Assembly: GCA_002270565.1 (NCBI GenBank)
Contig: NQMI01000076.1
Span: 1 to 64,000 of the forward strand
Direction: 5' to 3'
Origin: Stenocarpella maydis
Lineage: Eukaryota; Ascomycota; Sordariomycetes; Diaporthales; Diaporthaceae
Length of the DNA: 64,000 nt
In this document: one piece after another, positions 30,382 to 40,997 of the stretch
Position numbering within the stretch: the stretch's first letter is position 1
Layout of the letters: each line of letters starts with the position of its first letter
Program-made: the position numbers and the translations under genes
The notes under the pieces: generated by a model
The model's database searches: none
Told to the model about the DNA's origin: nothing
Seen by the model: the letters and a program-made list of their open reading frames with translations, nothing else

Positions 30382-31521
30382 GCGCTGAGCCATCGATGTT
30401 TCATGGCCATTCTTACTGGCCTCAGAATTGGAGCGGCACGAGAGCCAGCGAGAAGCACAGGGCAAGGGCACTCGCACACCTGAAGCTACGACGTTCTCTG
30501 ATTTGCCTCCTCCTGGGTTGAGGGCCTATGGCAGCACAACACTTCACTGCAGAAGCCAACAGAAAAAGAAGAAAACAAAAGAAAAAAGAAGAAGAAGAAA
30601 AGGTCGGCATTGTGCATTCGGCACGCAAGTCGCACGCTGCGTACATGGGCGCGTGGCAGCACCACGTCTTCACTTAGGAAAAGATCAGGACAGGTCGACT
30701 GGAAAAGCCTAAGGTGTACCCAGCTCGAGGTAACGGTTTGGTGACTTGCTCTTAGGTGAGCGAGCGCACGTCTTGGGGTGCCATTGCTCTTAGATGAGGG
30801 AGGCGCCATCTCTTCAACCAAGGCAAACCCGAAACGGCAGACCAGACATCACCGGCAACCACGACCAACCATCTCTTGGTATAGACGACGAACAGCAACT
30901 CTGGGGGCGGGCTGAGGATGGATCCTCGACAATGCCTGCGAGTCTCGGAGTATCGCGTCGGTGGGGGCGTTGGGAAGGACTCTTTTATTTCACACGGAGG
31001 GCATGTTTTCGCCCCTCCCCTCACTTTATTTGGCATGACCCGTTGTAGTGGCATGCAGTCTTGATTTCATTGGCACTGGGAGGGGGTGGAGTTCCACTAA
31101 TGCATGGGATTCGGAGCACGGCAACCACGTCGGAAAGGAGTTCACCATGGCCACGGAACGACATCCCCCCTCCTCATGATCCCCCAAAGTTTGGAACGCC
31201 TCGTCAGTGGCGCGCACAGTTTTTCCTCTTTTTTCTTCCCCCACACGGATTCATTTTGAATTTTCAAGGCATTTCGAGGGGTTCGGCAAGTTCCACTAAT
31301 GGATTGGAATCGGAGTACGGCGTCGGTGATGGCGTTGGAAAAGTGCCACCATGGAAACGAACAGCACAGAACCCCCCCAGTCATCATCACTCAGAAGCTG
31401 GCATGCTTCATCCCCAGGTAGTATCAAATTAAGGAAAAGACCCCGGCCACCAAATCTATATCGTGTGTGCGCAATTTGAGGTCTCATGCGTCTGATCTTG
31501 TGTGCCGTAAGCTACATGCGA
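30382..31521. other. Spacer MAT1-1-3 / APN2
   Basis: 1.14 kb between convergent genes. A purine-rich run (about 30563-30602) is followed by a segment repeated imperfectly at about 30945, 31091 and 31290. No coding frame is convincing. This is the expected position of the right idiomorph border. Confidence 0.4.
30945..31390. repeat. Imperfect direct repeats beside the MAT idiomorph
   Basis: Blocks at 31091-31182 and 31290-31390 share GTTCCACTAATG, an ATTCGGAGYACGGC-like core, a GTTGGAAA-like stretch, CACCATGG and a C-run ending in TCATCAT or TCATGAT. A third, more diverged block at 30945-30980 shares the core (CGGAGTATCGCGTCGG, then GGCGTTGGGAA). Alignment was by eye. Confidence 0.6.
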
Positions 31522-32114
31522 CTACTGACTACTGCTGCTCCTGCTGCTCTGCTCCGCCACGCCCTCCCTGGACTCTGAGCTGCGTGCCCAGATAAATGTG
31601 GCACAGCGCCACTGGCTGTTCTTCTCCTTCTGTCCGGACGGCCCCAGCGGCCTCGAGCACACGTAGAACGTGCGGCCGCAGTTGATCCCGGCCTTCTTCA
31701 CCACGTAGCTGATGCAGGGCTCGCCGTGCTCGCACAGCGGCGCGACCTTCTTCTTTCCCAGAAGCTTCGACCAGGACTCTTTCGACTGTATAGGGTCGAA
31801 CACTTTCCTGCTGTCCTCCTCGCCTCCATTCACGAGCCCGTCTGCCTCCCCCTCGAGCTCCACCGTGCCATCCGACTGGGGAATGGAGCTCGCAGCCGTT
31901 CCAATATCCTCCTCTCCCTGTTCATCCACCACGGGCTTTGGCGTTAGTGTCTTCGGCTTGAAGAAGCCCATCAAGCTGCTCTGCGCCGGGCCGGACTTGC
32001 TTGTGTCTTTGCCCGTCGCCGTCTTAACCTTCTTCTGAGGCCGAATTGATACGCTCCGTGCGCCGCGCTTTGGGATAGCCGTTGGCGATGAGGTCTTGCT
32101 CGGAGACTCGGAGT

Positions 32115-32153
<39 letters not shown>

Positions 32154-33722
32154 GCGAGGCAGTGGGTCGGCTGAGGGTGGTGGATGGGGATGGCGATGGT
32201 GGAACACTGGACGTTTGTGTGCTGGGGAGCTCATCAGTGTTTCCGACGGACTCCAAATTGGCGGGAAGGGTCGGAGTCTGTCTGGCTGTCGTTGGAGCGG
32301 GCTTCTTTGTAAACATGTCCTTGATACTGCGACGGCGGTCGAACTCATTGAGTAGCTTCGCAGACTGCGGAAGTAGGTCCTTTGTATCCCAGTCCCTGAG
32401 CCGCTTGCCCTCCTCGTACATGCCTTTGGGGTTCATGATGTCTGAGAGATGGGCATCCTTGCCATCCTTCCTGACGCAGTCCGCCATGGTTGCGTAGACA
32501 GGGCAGTGGTCTGACCCCAGCAAGCCCTCCTGAATATCGGCGTCCTCGAACCAGTCCTTCAAGCCGGCCGTACATAGAATGTAATCAATCCGGCTGCCAA
32601 AGTTGCCGGGGCGGGCATTCTTCTTGGTCTCCCAGCAGGTGAACATACCTTGCCGGTCTGGGTGGAAGCAACGGGTAATATCCCACATCACAGGCTCCTC
32701 TCGGCCCTCGTCCCTCTCTCCGATAACTGTGCCTTCGAATATGAGCTGATTGAAGAAGCGCCTTGACGGCATGGAGAGGAAATCCTCCATAGCCATGCCT
32801 TCCTTTCGCAGACGCTCCGCGCAGCCGGCGGTGTCGATATCTGTCCGTATGATGTTCAGGTCTCCCGCAAGAATCACTTGCTTGCCCATCGCAGCAAGGT
32901 TTCGTATTCTAGCATCGAGGGCACCCATGAAGCCCATGCGGAAATCAGTCCTCGTGTCGTCGCGAGTGGCAGGCACGTAGACGCCAATGAGGACAAAGGC
33001 AGGAAACTCGAGCACAACACAGCGGCCCTCGGAATCCAGCATCGCCTCGTCTACCAAACCAATAAGCTGGTCCGATCGAGGATAGCCGCCAATTTGTTGA
33101 TCGGGCGGAAGGTCTCGAAATTTGGTTGTGGACTTTGGGGGACAGAGCACTCCTGTCAGGCCCTCCTCGGCTCGGATGGGACAACACCTCGAGTTTCTCG
33201 TGTATATCGCAACTCCAGAATACCCTGGGAGAATTTCAGTAACGGTTTCCGAGAAGAAGACTGATCAATCATGGAACACATGCCTTTCTTGTCTTTGGGC
33301 AAGCTGAAGAAGACGTCCCAGCCGGAGACCAGCACCATGTCATCTGTCAGGTCCTTCCGCTGGATCTTTGCCTCTTGCATGATGACAATGTCTGCCTCCA
33401 GTATATCGAACATGGCCTAGGGAAAATCAGCATTCAGCATACGTCAAGGGTTCGAGGAAGGAGGGCCTGCCTGGAAAGACCTCTTCTGATTCCATGGTGC
33501 ATACCCGAACGGGTTCCTGAGACAAAAAGGATAAGCAAATGGTCATCGGGTCTGCGGGCCTCTCTCGATATATGAAGCCCTACGGGCATGTGCGTCCAGC
33601 ACCGCAGGGCAGTCGCACCATACCTGATGCCGTTCACTGCAACGCCTGGTCAGTCACGGGTCTACTGCCAAGACAAGAAGGCGCGCAAGCTCACCGTTCC
33701 AGGTAGTAATGCGTAGACCCAT
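31522..33722 (-). CDS. apn2: AP endonuclease 2 (APN2)
   Basis: Five exons, complement(join(31522..33224, 33284..33416, 33471..33516, 33624..33636, 33695..33722)), 640 residues. APN2 is the class II AP endonuclease and 3' phosphodiesterase of base excision repair, an exonuclease III-type enzyme acting with PCNA. Seen: N-terminal MGLRITTWNVNGIRNPFGY, MQEAKIQRKD, the catalytic GDLN (D195, N197), SRIDYIL and SDH (D312, H313), a PIP box QSSLMGFF (488-495) and a C-terminal zf-GRF finger (CEHGEPC...CGRTFYVC). A Thr-rich run lies between. Exon 2 is only 13 nt. Introns 33225-33283 and 33417-33470 appear to use GC donors (GCATGT, GCAGGC); no GT donor gives the expected protein. APN2 is the standard right border of ascomycete MAT loci. 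Confidence 0.93.
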
Positions 33723-34282
33723 CCTTGCAGCTGTCGAGGTCTCATGTGGCATGAAAGTGCCTAATTGTCTGTCTCGGTCTGGTGTAGTCTCGCCGTGCGA
33801 GGGGGTGGCAGTCCTCAGGATGGGCGGACATACCCAACAAGTAAATGGAAAAGGCGGGCAAGAGTCAAGAGTGCAAGAGGGCAAATCAAGAACAGGACTA
33901 GACCTTGACCCCCCCAATCCTCACAATTTCACGGCGGCGTCTTCCCAATCTCTCCTTCAGATATTCCTCAGCGCAATTCAAACCCGCGGGCTCGGCTTAC
34001 GAGTCGCGTTTGCCACTTACAGCAGTGCTCCGTCCAACTGCCTCGCGAACCCCACACGAGGTCACGCTAGAGCCGAGACCCAAGCAGCTGCCAGGAGCTT
34101 GGGTGAACCGGGGGCCGCTGACTAAGCACTCTCTTGGTCTCCCAGGTCGCCAGTGGCCTGATTCAAACCTCATCAACCTCCTCCGCCCAGCGAATTGCTA
34201 ACAAACCCCCCCCCCGGAAAGCAGCAAATCGAAGCCTCTCCACTCCCGCCACAACCCCTATCGTCGAAAAGCCGCCGCGAAA
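33723..34282. promoter_or_regulatory. Divergent promoter APN2 / COX13
   Basis: 560 bp between two start codons. The COX13-proximal part has C-runs and stop codons in frame with COX13. No specific site identified. Confidence 0.4.
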
Positions 34283-35168
34283 ATGCTCCCGCAGCGACAG
34301 ATCATGCGCGCCGCGCCGCGCTTCCTGCGCTCCCCCGCCGTCCAGCGCCGCTTCATGAGCTCGCCCGCCCCCAAGGCCGGCGAGAACGCCTTCGTCAAGG
34401 AGCGCCAGGCCGTCAAGGAGCACGCCGCCGGCACCACTGGTGAGTTCTCCCAGGCGGCCCGAGAGGTTGGGGCATGGGCAGATAGACTGACAGGGTGCTC
34501 CGAACAGAACTCTGGAAGAAGATATCCATCTTGTATGACATCACCCTGACTACCCCGGATACATCCCCTCACCACCGAGCCGTGCCCAATTGTGTTGGTC
34601 TGCGTTGAGCCGCAGCTTTGAGGTCCGCTGTGGGAGTATGGGATACGCCGCCAGGAGAATGGAAGCAGAAAAGGTGTGCGTCCGCATCCGGGCAACAGCA
34701 AAGCACGACAACCAGGAGAGAGAGCCGCCGGGAGAAGCCGGGCCAGCGGAAAGGAAACGGCGACGGGCACACAGGGCGACGGGGGGTCATTTCCCTGCCC
34801 CACGCCACCATTATATGTAGAACATGGGAGATTGCTGACCACGTTCGAAACAACAGCGCCTGCATCCCCGCCCTCGCCCTCGCCAGCGCCAACGCCTACT
34901 GGCTGTGGACGGAGCACTGGGAGCACTGGTCTCATATGCCGCCCCTGGAGGAGCGCGTCGAGTACCCCTACCAGAACATCCGAACCAAGAACTTCCCCTG
35001 GGGAGACGGCGACAAGACCCTCTTGTGAGTTCTCCTCGTCAGCGTCGTCGCCCCTACCTGGCGGCGGTGTTGTGACAGGCCTCGCCTGGCTGGCCTGCAT
35101 TTCGCTGACCCACCCTTCGCAGCTGGAACGACTCAGTCAACTACCACCACAAGGACAAGACCACCTAG
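34283..35168 (+). CDS. cox13: Cytochrome c oxidase subunit VIa (COX13)
   Basis: Four exons, join(34283..34439, 34508..34532, 34857..35024, 35123..35168), 131 residues. COX13 is a nuclear-coded single-span subunit of mitochondrial complex IV that tunes its activity. Seen: a basic, hydroxylated presequence (LPQRQIMRAAPRFLRSPAVQ), the matrix-side KKISIF leading into the transmembrane stretch (PALALASANAYWLW), and the conserved tail WEHWSHMPPLEERVEYPYQ, IRTKNFPWGDGDKTLFWND. Exon 2 has only 25 nt and intron 2 is long (324 nt). The flanking codons split as G|AA, TT|C and TT|C, and each junction restores the family sequence. COX13 next to APN2 is a conserved neighbour of the MAT locus in many Pezizomycotina. 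Confidence 0.94.
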
Positions 35169-35784
35169 TCTGGACCTGAGTCTATGTCTGATTATGGAGG
35201 TGCATCTTGCCAGGGTTGGCATGGCTAGATAGAGAATCGGACAACTGTCACGGACAAATCGACCTGTACATGTTTTCCTAGAGTCACAGCAATCGATCAT
35301 ACCATTCACAAATGATAGGCAGATATGTCTGAAATTGTTGAGTCCAGGAAGCCACATATGAGGCCTCAACCATACTCAGGGGCGTGGGTGCATCCATTTT
35401 CCCTGTAGCTTCGGAAATCCCGCGTTGACCATGCTATATATTCCAGCGGCAGTCCGCCCCCCGGAAGCCTACGGTATCGCTCCCTTGGACAATGTTCAAC
35501 AGCCACGGCGCGGGCCTCTAACCACCTGCGGTCAGTCCCCAAGAACGAGTGAGCCAGGCATGTCTTGATGCCATTGACTGACGCAGTGCTTCCTCGGACA
35601 ACTAACAACCAGCTCACTCCCGAGCAGCATGGCAAACGCCGCGCAAACATTAGCACCGGTCCGAGCAGGCATGTCCTGTAATCCATGCCATCATCCGCAG
35701 CCGCCGGCCGTGTCGTGAACTGAAAGGGCGGTAGGTGTCGGCAACGACTCATGGGCCTGATCCATACGGCGCCCGGGCCATGCC
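35169..35784. other. Intergenic COX13 / APC5
   Basis: 616 bp between convergent genes. No gene, repeat or RNA recognised. Confidence 0.4.
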
Positions 35785-38231
35785 TCAAACCTTGGTTGCT
35801 TCGCTCCGTAGCTCGAGGAACCTCGCTGCGAGGTCATTTGAAACCTTCACGTCGCCTCTTACCCTCATGATTGTCGACATCTTCGCCGTCACCTCCAGCT
35901 TCTTCTGCAGGTCCTCTATGGCCGCAAAGAAATCGAACGCCCGCCTCAATGCTCCCATAGCCTTGTTGAGATACTCAGTCCTCCTCTTCAAGGGCCCAGG
36001 ACCGGCACTAGGCGCCGGCACCAGCTTGCCTGCAGTGCCTACGTAAGCATCTGCAAGGCTAGAGTACATGGTCGCAGCCATATAAGACCGGTCGCACTCG
36101 AGACACCGTGGTATGATGACGACAAGAAGCTTCTCTGCCGCCTCAAACTCATCGAGGGAGATAAGCACGTCCGCTAGGGTACCGATGGATTGCCACAGCA
36201 GATTCATAAGGCGGGCTTTCCACGCAAGGTTGGCAGCGCGCATAGCGACAGAGAAGCCGCGCTGGGGGCGCCCTGCCTTTTGGAACAGCTGGGCCTTCAT
36301 GAGAAGCAGGCGTGCCCGGATGCCAACGTCCCTGTCCTTGTCGTGGATGTCGGAGATGAGCTGTTCGACCTTGGCGAAGGCGGCTTGGAGGTCGCCACGC
36401 CGTACGAGCAGTTCGTAATGCAGCGAGTCGACGACAAAGGCGAGATCAGATTCGAGGTCGTCCGGCTTGGACTGCATGATCTGCGAGAGGAGGTATTCTA
36501 CCCCATCCAAATCGTTGCGGTGGAGGTCTCTGCGCAGTTTAACAAGTGCGCGCAATTTCTGCCAGTATTTCTTGGCCCTCCATGTCCGAAGGGATTCCTC
36601 GTTGATGTTCTCGAGAAGCTGCATCCCCTCGTTGTATTTACCCTTGGTCGCCAGGATGCCTGCCAGGCGACATGTGACCTTCAGTGTGTCGTCCAGCATG
36701 GCGTTGGGCGCGTGGCAACGAAGGAAAACCTCACACATCATCTTGGAGAGGAAGGCAACACCTACCCTGTCCCAGATGGCAATGTTCAGCGAGATGTGGG
36801 TACCAATCATGATGACGAGGTTCCGTTCGACCAAGATATGTGAGCTGCGAGCGATGTTCTCGAGGGCAGTGGCAACGCTATCGCCGCTGAGCAGACCCTG
36901 CTTAGCCTCACTGAGCAAAGCAGAGCTCCAGGTTGACCACATTCCCGTTTCTTTGGCCTTGACCCGGAGGAAGGCGAGTGTCTCCCGGCCAGTGGCACTC
37001 ATGCTACTCGACTCTAGGTTTTCCACCAGGTGTGGATGCTGGAGGCCGAAGTTGTAGAAGAAATTGAGGGCAAAGTTGAGGCAGTTTTGATCCCGTTTCT
37101 CTCGAGCGGTCGCGATTGTCTCCAGCATGGTGGACGCAGCATCCTTATAGCAGCCAAAGTCTGCTTGGAGCACGGCGAGGTTCAACAGTGCGTAATGGTA
37201 GTGCTCTCTGTCACTGTCCTGCATGGTGTAGTCAAAGTACCGATGTAGGAAGTCAAAAGACGTGGGGTAGTCGCCTGATTTCCAGGCCTCGAGGAATCTG
37301 GCCCTGGTCAGAGCGGTTGGGCAGGCTGATGCGAGGGCCAGTCTCACCTAAGATAATGCGCCATCTTGGGGTTTGTGCGGCTTGCCTCCACGAGGTGAGA
37401 AAATTGTGTCTGGATCTGCCGAGGGACTCGAAGGCCATATCCTGGTGGCACCCGTGTTAGATAGCCGCCATGGGGGGAAGGGCGAGACATGCACTTACTC
37501 TGCATCTGAGCGACTTGGAACTCGATCAAGCGATCCACGCAGTGAGCGCTGATGGCAACGTCAGAAGAGGTCAAATCACCGTAGGCAACAGACGCGATAG
37601 ACGCGGCGCCGTCCCCCCATTCTTCGGCGCAGACGTCGAGCACCTTGTCAAAGCGGACAGGGCCTGAGGGGTTACGCCTCGTCCAAGCCGAGGCTGTTGG
37701 CTTGCGATATACGACCAGGTCTTTCCACAGATTGGATGCGTCTGAGAACTGCAGCCTGTTGAACTCGAGCTGCGCACGGCGGAGGAACAAGGCCAGAGGG
37801 GAGCTGGGCAGCAGGGGTGTTCTACTTGTCTGGACGCCTTGCTCGGGCTCCACCATCTGCTGGACGTCTTCCCTGGTTGCGAGCAGGGCTGACCGGCTGT
37901 CAAAAAAGCCATGCAGGGCGTCTAACGAATCGATAGCCCATAGTTTGGAAAGGAAGAGATCCCAGAGCCGACGGCCGGGAAGGCCCACGGCGGCGGAGAA
38001 GGGGAGCAGCAGAGATTCAAAGGTCTTGATGGACTTGACGAGGTCGATGCCATCTTGAGCCTTCTGCCAGAGGCCGTGGGGACCTGGCTGGTCTTTGGTT
38101 ACATCTGTGCCGGTATGTGAGGCCAGGAAGGACAGGATGGGCATGATGGCACCGCCGGGGACGGCGCCCTCTGTGTAAAGCTCGACAAGGACCAGCAGGC
38201 CAATGTCTGAGGGCATGAGGAATCGAGACAT
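35785..38231 (-). CDS. apc5: Anaphase-promoting complex subunit 5 (APC5)
   Basis: Three exons, complement(join(35785..37297, 37348..37441, 37499..38231)), 779 residues. APC5 is a TPR-like scaffold subunit of the APC/C ubiquitin ligase that drives chromosome separation and mitotic exit. It begins MSRFLMPSDIGLLVLVELY; the conserved APC5 domain covers roughly residues 240-400, with HRYFDYTMQ and LNLAVLQADFGCYKDA. Helical TPR-like repeats follow. Intron 1 (57 nt) has donor GTAAGT. Intron 2 has donor GTGAGA; two in-frame acceptors six nt apart are possible, and the downstream one (50-nt intron) is chosen because it leaves a better branch-to-acceptor distance and the expected HYLRFLEAW. APC5 commonly lies in the APN2-COX13 block. 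Confidence 0.92.
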
Positions 38232-38951
38232 GGCGGGCCTTTGAGCATATATGTTTCGCTCAGGACGAGAGAGGCCACGAGACTTGTCGTGGTTTATGGC
38301 AAGCCATGAAGTGGCCCCTTCACGACAAACCGCAACGTTGGGCGCTAGGCGGTGTCCTTGCGCGCGTGTGCATTGGTTAATGCTGTGGTAGAAAGTCGCG
38401 ATGCCAAAACGCGAAGAAATGCGCCAGTTGGAAGTGGCCTACCTGAGCAGGCGCCAGGTGCAGCAGGTGCGTGCAGGGTGCAAGGTAGGTAGGTACAAGT
38501 ACCGGCCAAAAAGGTGGCGGGCTGCCGGGTACCCTCGTGCCCTGTACCTCGGTGCCTCAGCCGGAGCAACTGTGCTTGATTTTGACTTGCATGGATTCCT
38601 AGCCACCCAACCATTTCCTTTCTACTTGTCCACTTTCATCAGTACCACAGCTTCAACCATCACTCGTTCGGTGTCGACCCGCCATTGTCAGAGTCTTCAT
38701 GTGCTGCCTCTCCCTAGATCACTGCTTGGTATGGTGTCATTTGAATTGCTAGAATACGGAAGACAGCTTAGAAACGAGCCGTCATTATGGGATCCTCCAC
38801 GTCCTGAGATCCAGAGACAGGACAAGGAACAAGACATCATTAGATTTCCTGGCGCCGATGCTGATCTCGACGGGTTGAAGCTGGCGGATGAGGTGTGAAT
38901 TGAGGGTGGACGAACGACGAGTAAAAGTGGATTGGGGGAGGCATAAGTAGA

Positions 38952-39234
38952 CAAGCGCCGTCTTTCAACGGCTCCCATCTAGATCACCGCGACTGATCCG
39001 GATTCTGAGACGAATCTGCTTACTGCTAGCAAAAGACCAGAGCTTCCAATCTACGTGTTGAGAGTTCCTGGCAGTATATAGAGCCGTCCCGGCACAGGAT
39101 TCTACGCTTGACTGGTATACGTGGCCCTGGCTGCTTCGCCCTTTGATATTTCTCATGCAGGCATAAAGCCGGCAATTTCATACATACAATGGTTGCTTGT
39201 AGGAAATGTTTCGTTCAGCTCGCCGGAGGTATTG
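38952..39234. repeat. Dispersed repeat, copy 2
   Basis: This shares with 17436-17605, in the same order, CAAGCGCCGTCTTTCAA, CTACGCTTG, GGTATAC-like, GCCCTTTGATATTTCTCAT, CAGGCATAAAGCC, CAATTTCATACA and a GGAG-rich end. It is about 110 bp longer in its first half than copy 1. Mobile-element origin is inferred. Confidence 0.6.
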
Positions 39235-40348
39235 TGTAAACAAGGTCCCCGGCTTGAGGTTTCATGGAGATATCAGCCAGGGGCTGGTTTCGAAAGACGC
39301 CCCCCTCCCGGCCGAGCAGCAAAATGGCCTGTGACAGGTGAGATGGGGCGGGGCTAAAACACCAAAACAACGACCCCCTCCCCAGGTCGTTGACAGCAGC
39401 TCACACAAGGCGTGTGGAGCTTGCCGCCTGGTGTCTTTCTTGTCGGCACACGCAGCTTCTGCGGCAGATGATAGATGAGCAGCCTGACCAGACGGGGCGT
39501 ATTCTCTCTTTCCTCCCCCTTCTCCTCTCTTCTATCTCAGCTCAAGCCTGGCTGGCGGCCGTTGACTCGCCAGGGTCGATCATCGGCTGCCCTTGCAAAG
39601 CTTAGGATAGGAGCTTGCCGCTCGGGGGGTGGCCGGCGGGCTGGGACGGTGGGACGGCGGGACGGTGGGACGGCCTGGGAGTGGCCGGAAACGTCATTGT
39701 CGGACAGAGAGCTCCTGATAAGGTTGGCCGTTGTCTCCGCCGTCGAACACGGCGGCTGGTAGATGGCAGACAGCGGGTGCAGACTAGGATAGCTGAGACA
39801 CATCAAAGAAATCTTGTTGTTCACAGACTCGGACTAGAATGCTCAGTCCGACCACCTGGGGAGGCCCTCTCCGCTGAATGATTCCTCCGCAAATGGACCT
39901 GACGTGCTGCTTGCTATGCCGTGGGTCCCATGTTCCAATGCAACCCAAGCCGCAGCAGTTGAATCACTGGTGAGGTGCCCAAGGCAGGTCATGCCAAACC
40001 ATTCACCCCCACCACGCGCACCAAAACGCCCGACTTGGTATCAGCCACACAGCTCGTGCGCCGGTGAGAGAGTCAGGCACCACCTGGGCGGCCAGCAGAG
40101 AATGGCCTAGACTGAGCTAGGTACATACCTACTTCAGTACATACCCAGGGTGCCTGTGTGAGTCCTGCATGTGCAGACTACTACCTAGGTACATGGGCTA
40201 ACCGCCTGCGGCACTTGCCCAGGTGCATTAGGTATACTACTGTGTAAGTGCACACGAGTACGCAGCACAGGTGCCACCTCCTGGTCTCTCCGTGGTGGCA
40301 CCTGCACATAGCCGGCCCTCGAGCTGGGGGAGTATATTAGGTATATTA

Positions 40349-40420
40349 GCAGCCGCAGCAGCAGCAGCAGCACCAGCAGCAGCAGCACCAGCCAGCCAGC
40401 CAGCCAGCCAGCCAGCCCAG
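40349..40420 (+). repeat. CAG / CCAG microsatellite
   Basis: Runs of GCA triplets pass into at least six CCAG tetramers. It lies in non-coding sequence upstream of the RING gene. Confidence 0.85.
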
Positions 40421-40485
40421 CCCCTGTACGGTCGATCAGCCGGGTCATCAGTCAGTCGACTCGACCGACGGACAGTGACCGTGAA

Positions 40486-40516
40486 CCACCACCACCACCA
40501 CCACCACCACCACCAA
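40486..40516 (+). repeat. CCA trinucleotide microsatellite
   Basis: About ten CCA (ACC) triplets in a row in the 5' region of the RING gene. Confidence 0.85.
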
Positions 40517-40997
40517 CCCCTCCCCCCCAAACAGCACGGTGCCCAGTCGTCTGATTACACTACTCCGTACATCGACTCGCCCGATCTACACCCCTCCTAG
40601 AGTCCTCCTTTGTTCTCCCTCCCTCCTCGTATACCTTCGAAATCCCTAGACCTCGACCGACGATCTCTACATTGTGTATAACCACCCCCCAGGCCTGCCC
40701 CCCCCCTTTGCATGGCCGCCGTGTCCATAGACGTTTGCGAATGATTTACGCGCGTGTTGACTTGCATGACCCAGTCCTCCTCCGCGGCTGTTTTGTCTGC
40801 CAGCTCGAGGCCGGCCCAGGTCGGCGCCTCACCACAGCCCAGCGCCAATCCTCCCGCCCCATCCATCATCACGCGACATCACAATCGCTCTGTTGAACCT
40901 TATCTCTTTCCCTTCCCCCTTGTCCCTCAGCGAACCCCTCAGCTTTCCCACAAGGACAACGCCCACTGCCGCTCGTTGCCTTGTCCCGTCACTCGAG

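Larger units (their letters stand above)
38232..40997. other. Intergenic between APC5 and the RING protein gene
   Basis: 2.77 kb between divergent genes. It contains the second copy of the dispersed repeat (38952-39234), a GGGACGGTGGGACGGC-type minisatellite (about 39640-39675), a TACCTAGGTA palindrome (40182-40191), a CAG/CCAG tract (40349-40420) and a CCA run (40486-40516). A 55-codon ATG frame at 38731-38898 looks mildly protein-like but has no support. Confidence 0.4.

Noticed and set aside
30428..30712. Possible downstream exon of MAT1-1-3
   Set aside because: A weak GTAGGC lies at the MAT1-1-3 stop, but the downstream frame is a Lys/Arg run from a purine tract, and no acceptor gives a sensible extension.
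38731..38898. Possible 55-codon protein gene
   Set aside because: Composition is mildly protein-like, but the frame is short, has no recognisable family, and the region upstream in the same frame looks non-coding.
40893..40997. N-terminal extension of the RING protein, GDT1 or REV3 from upstream frames
   Set aside because: In each case the upstream part of the open frame begins without an ATG. The chosen ATG gives a proper signal sequence or family N-terminus.
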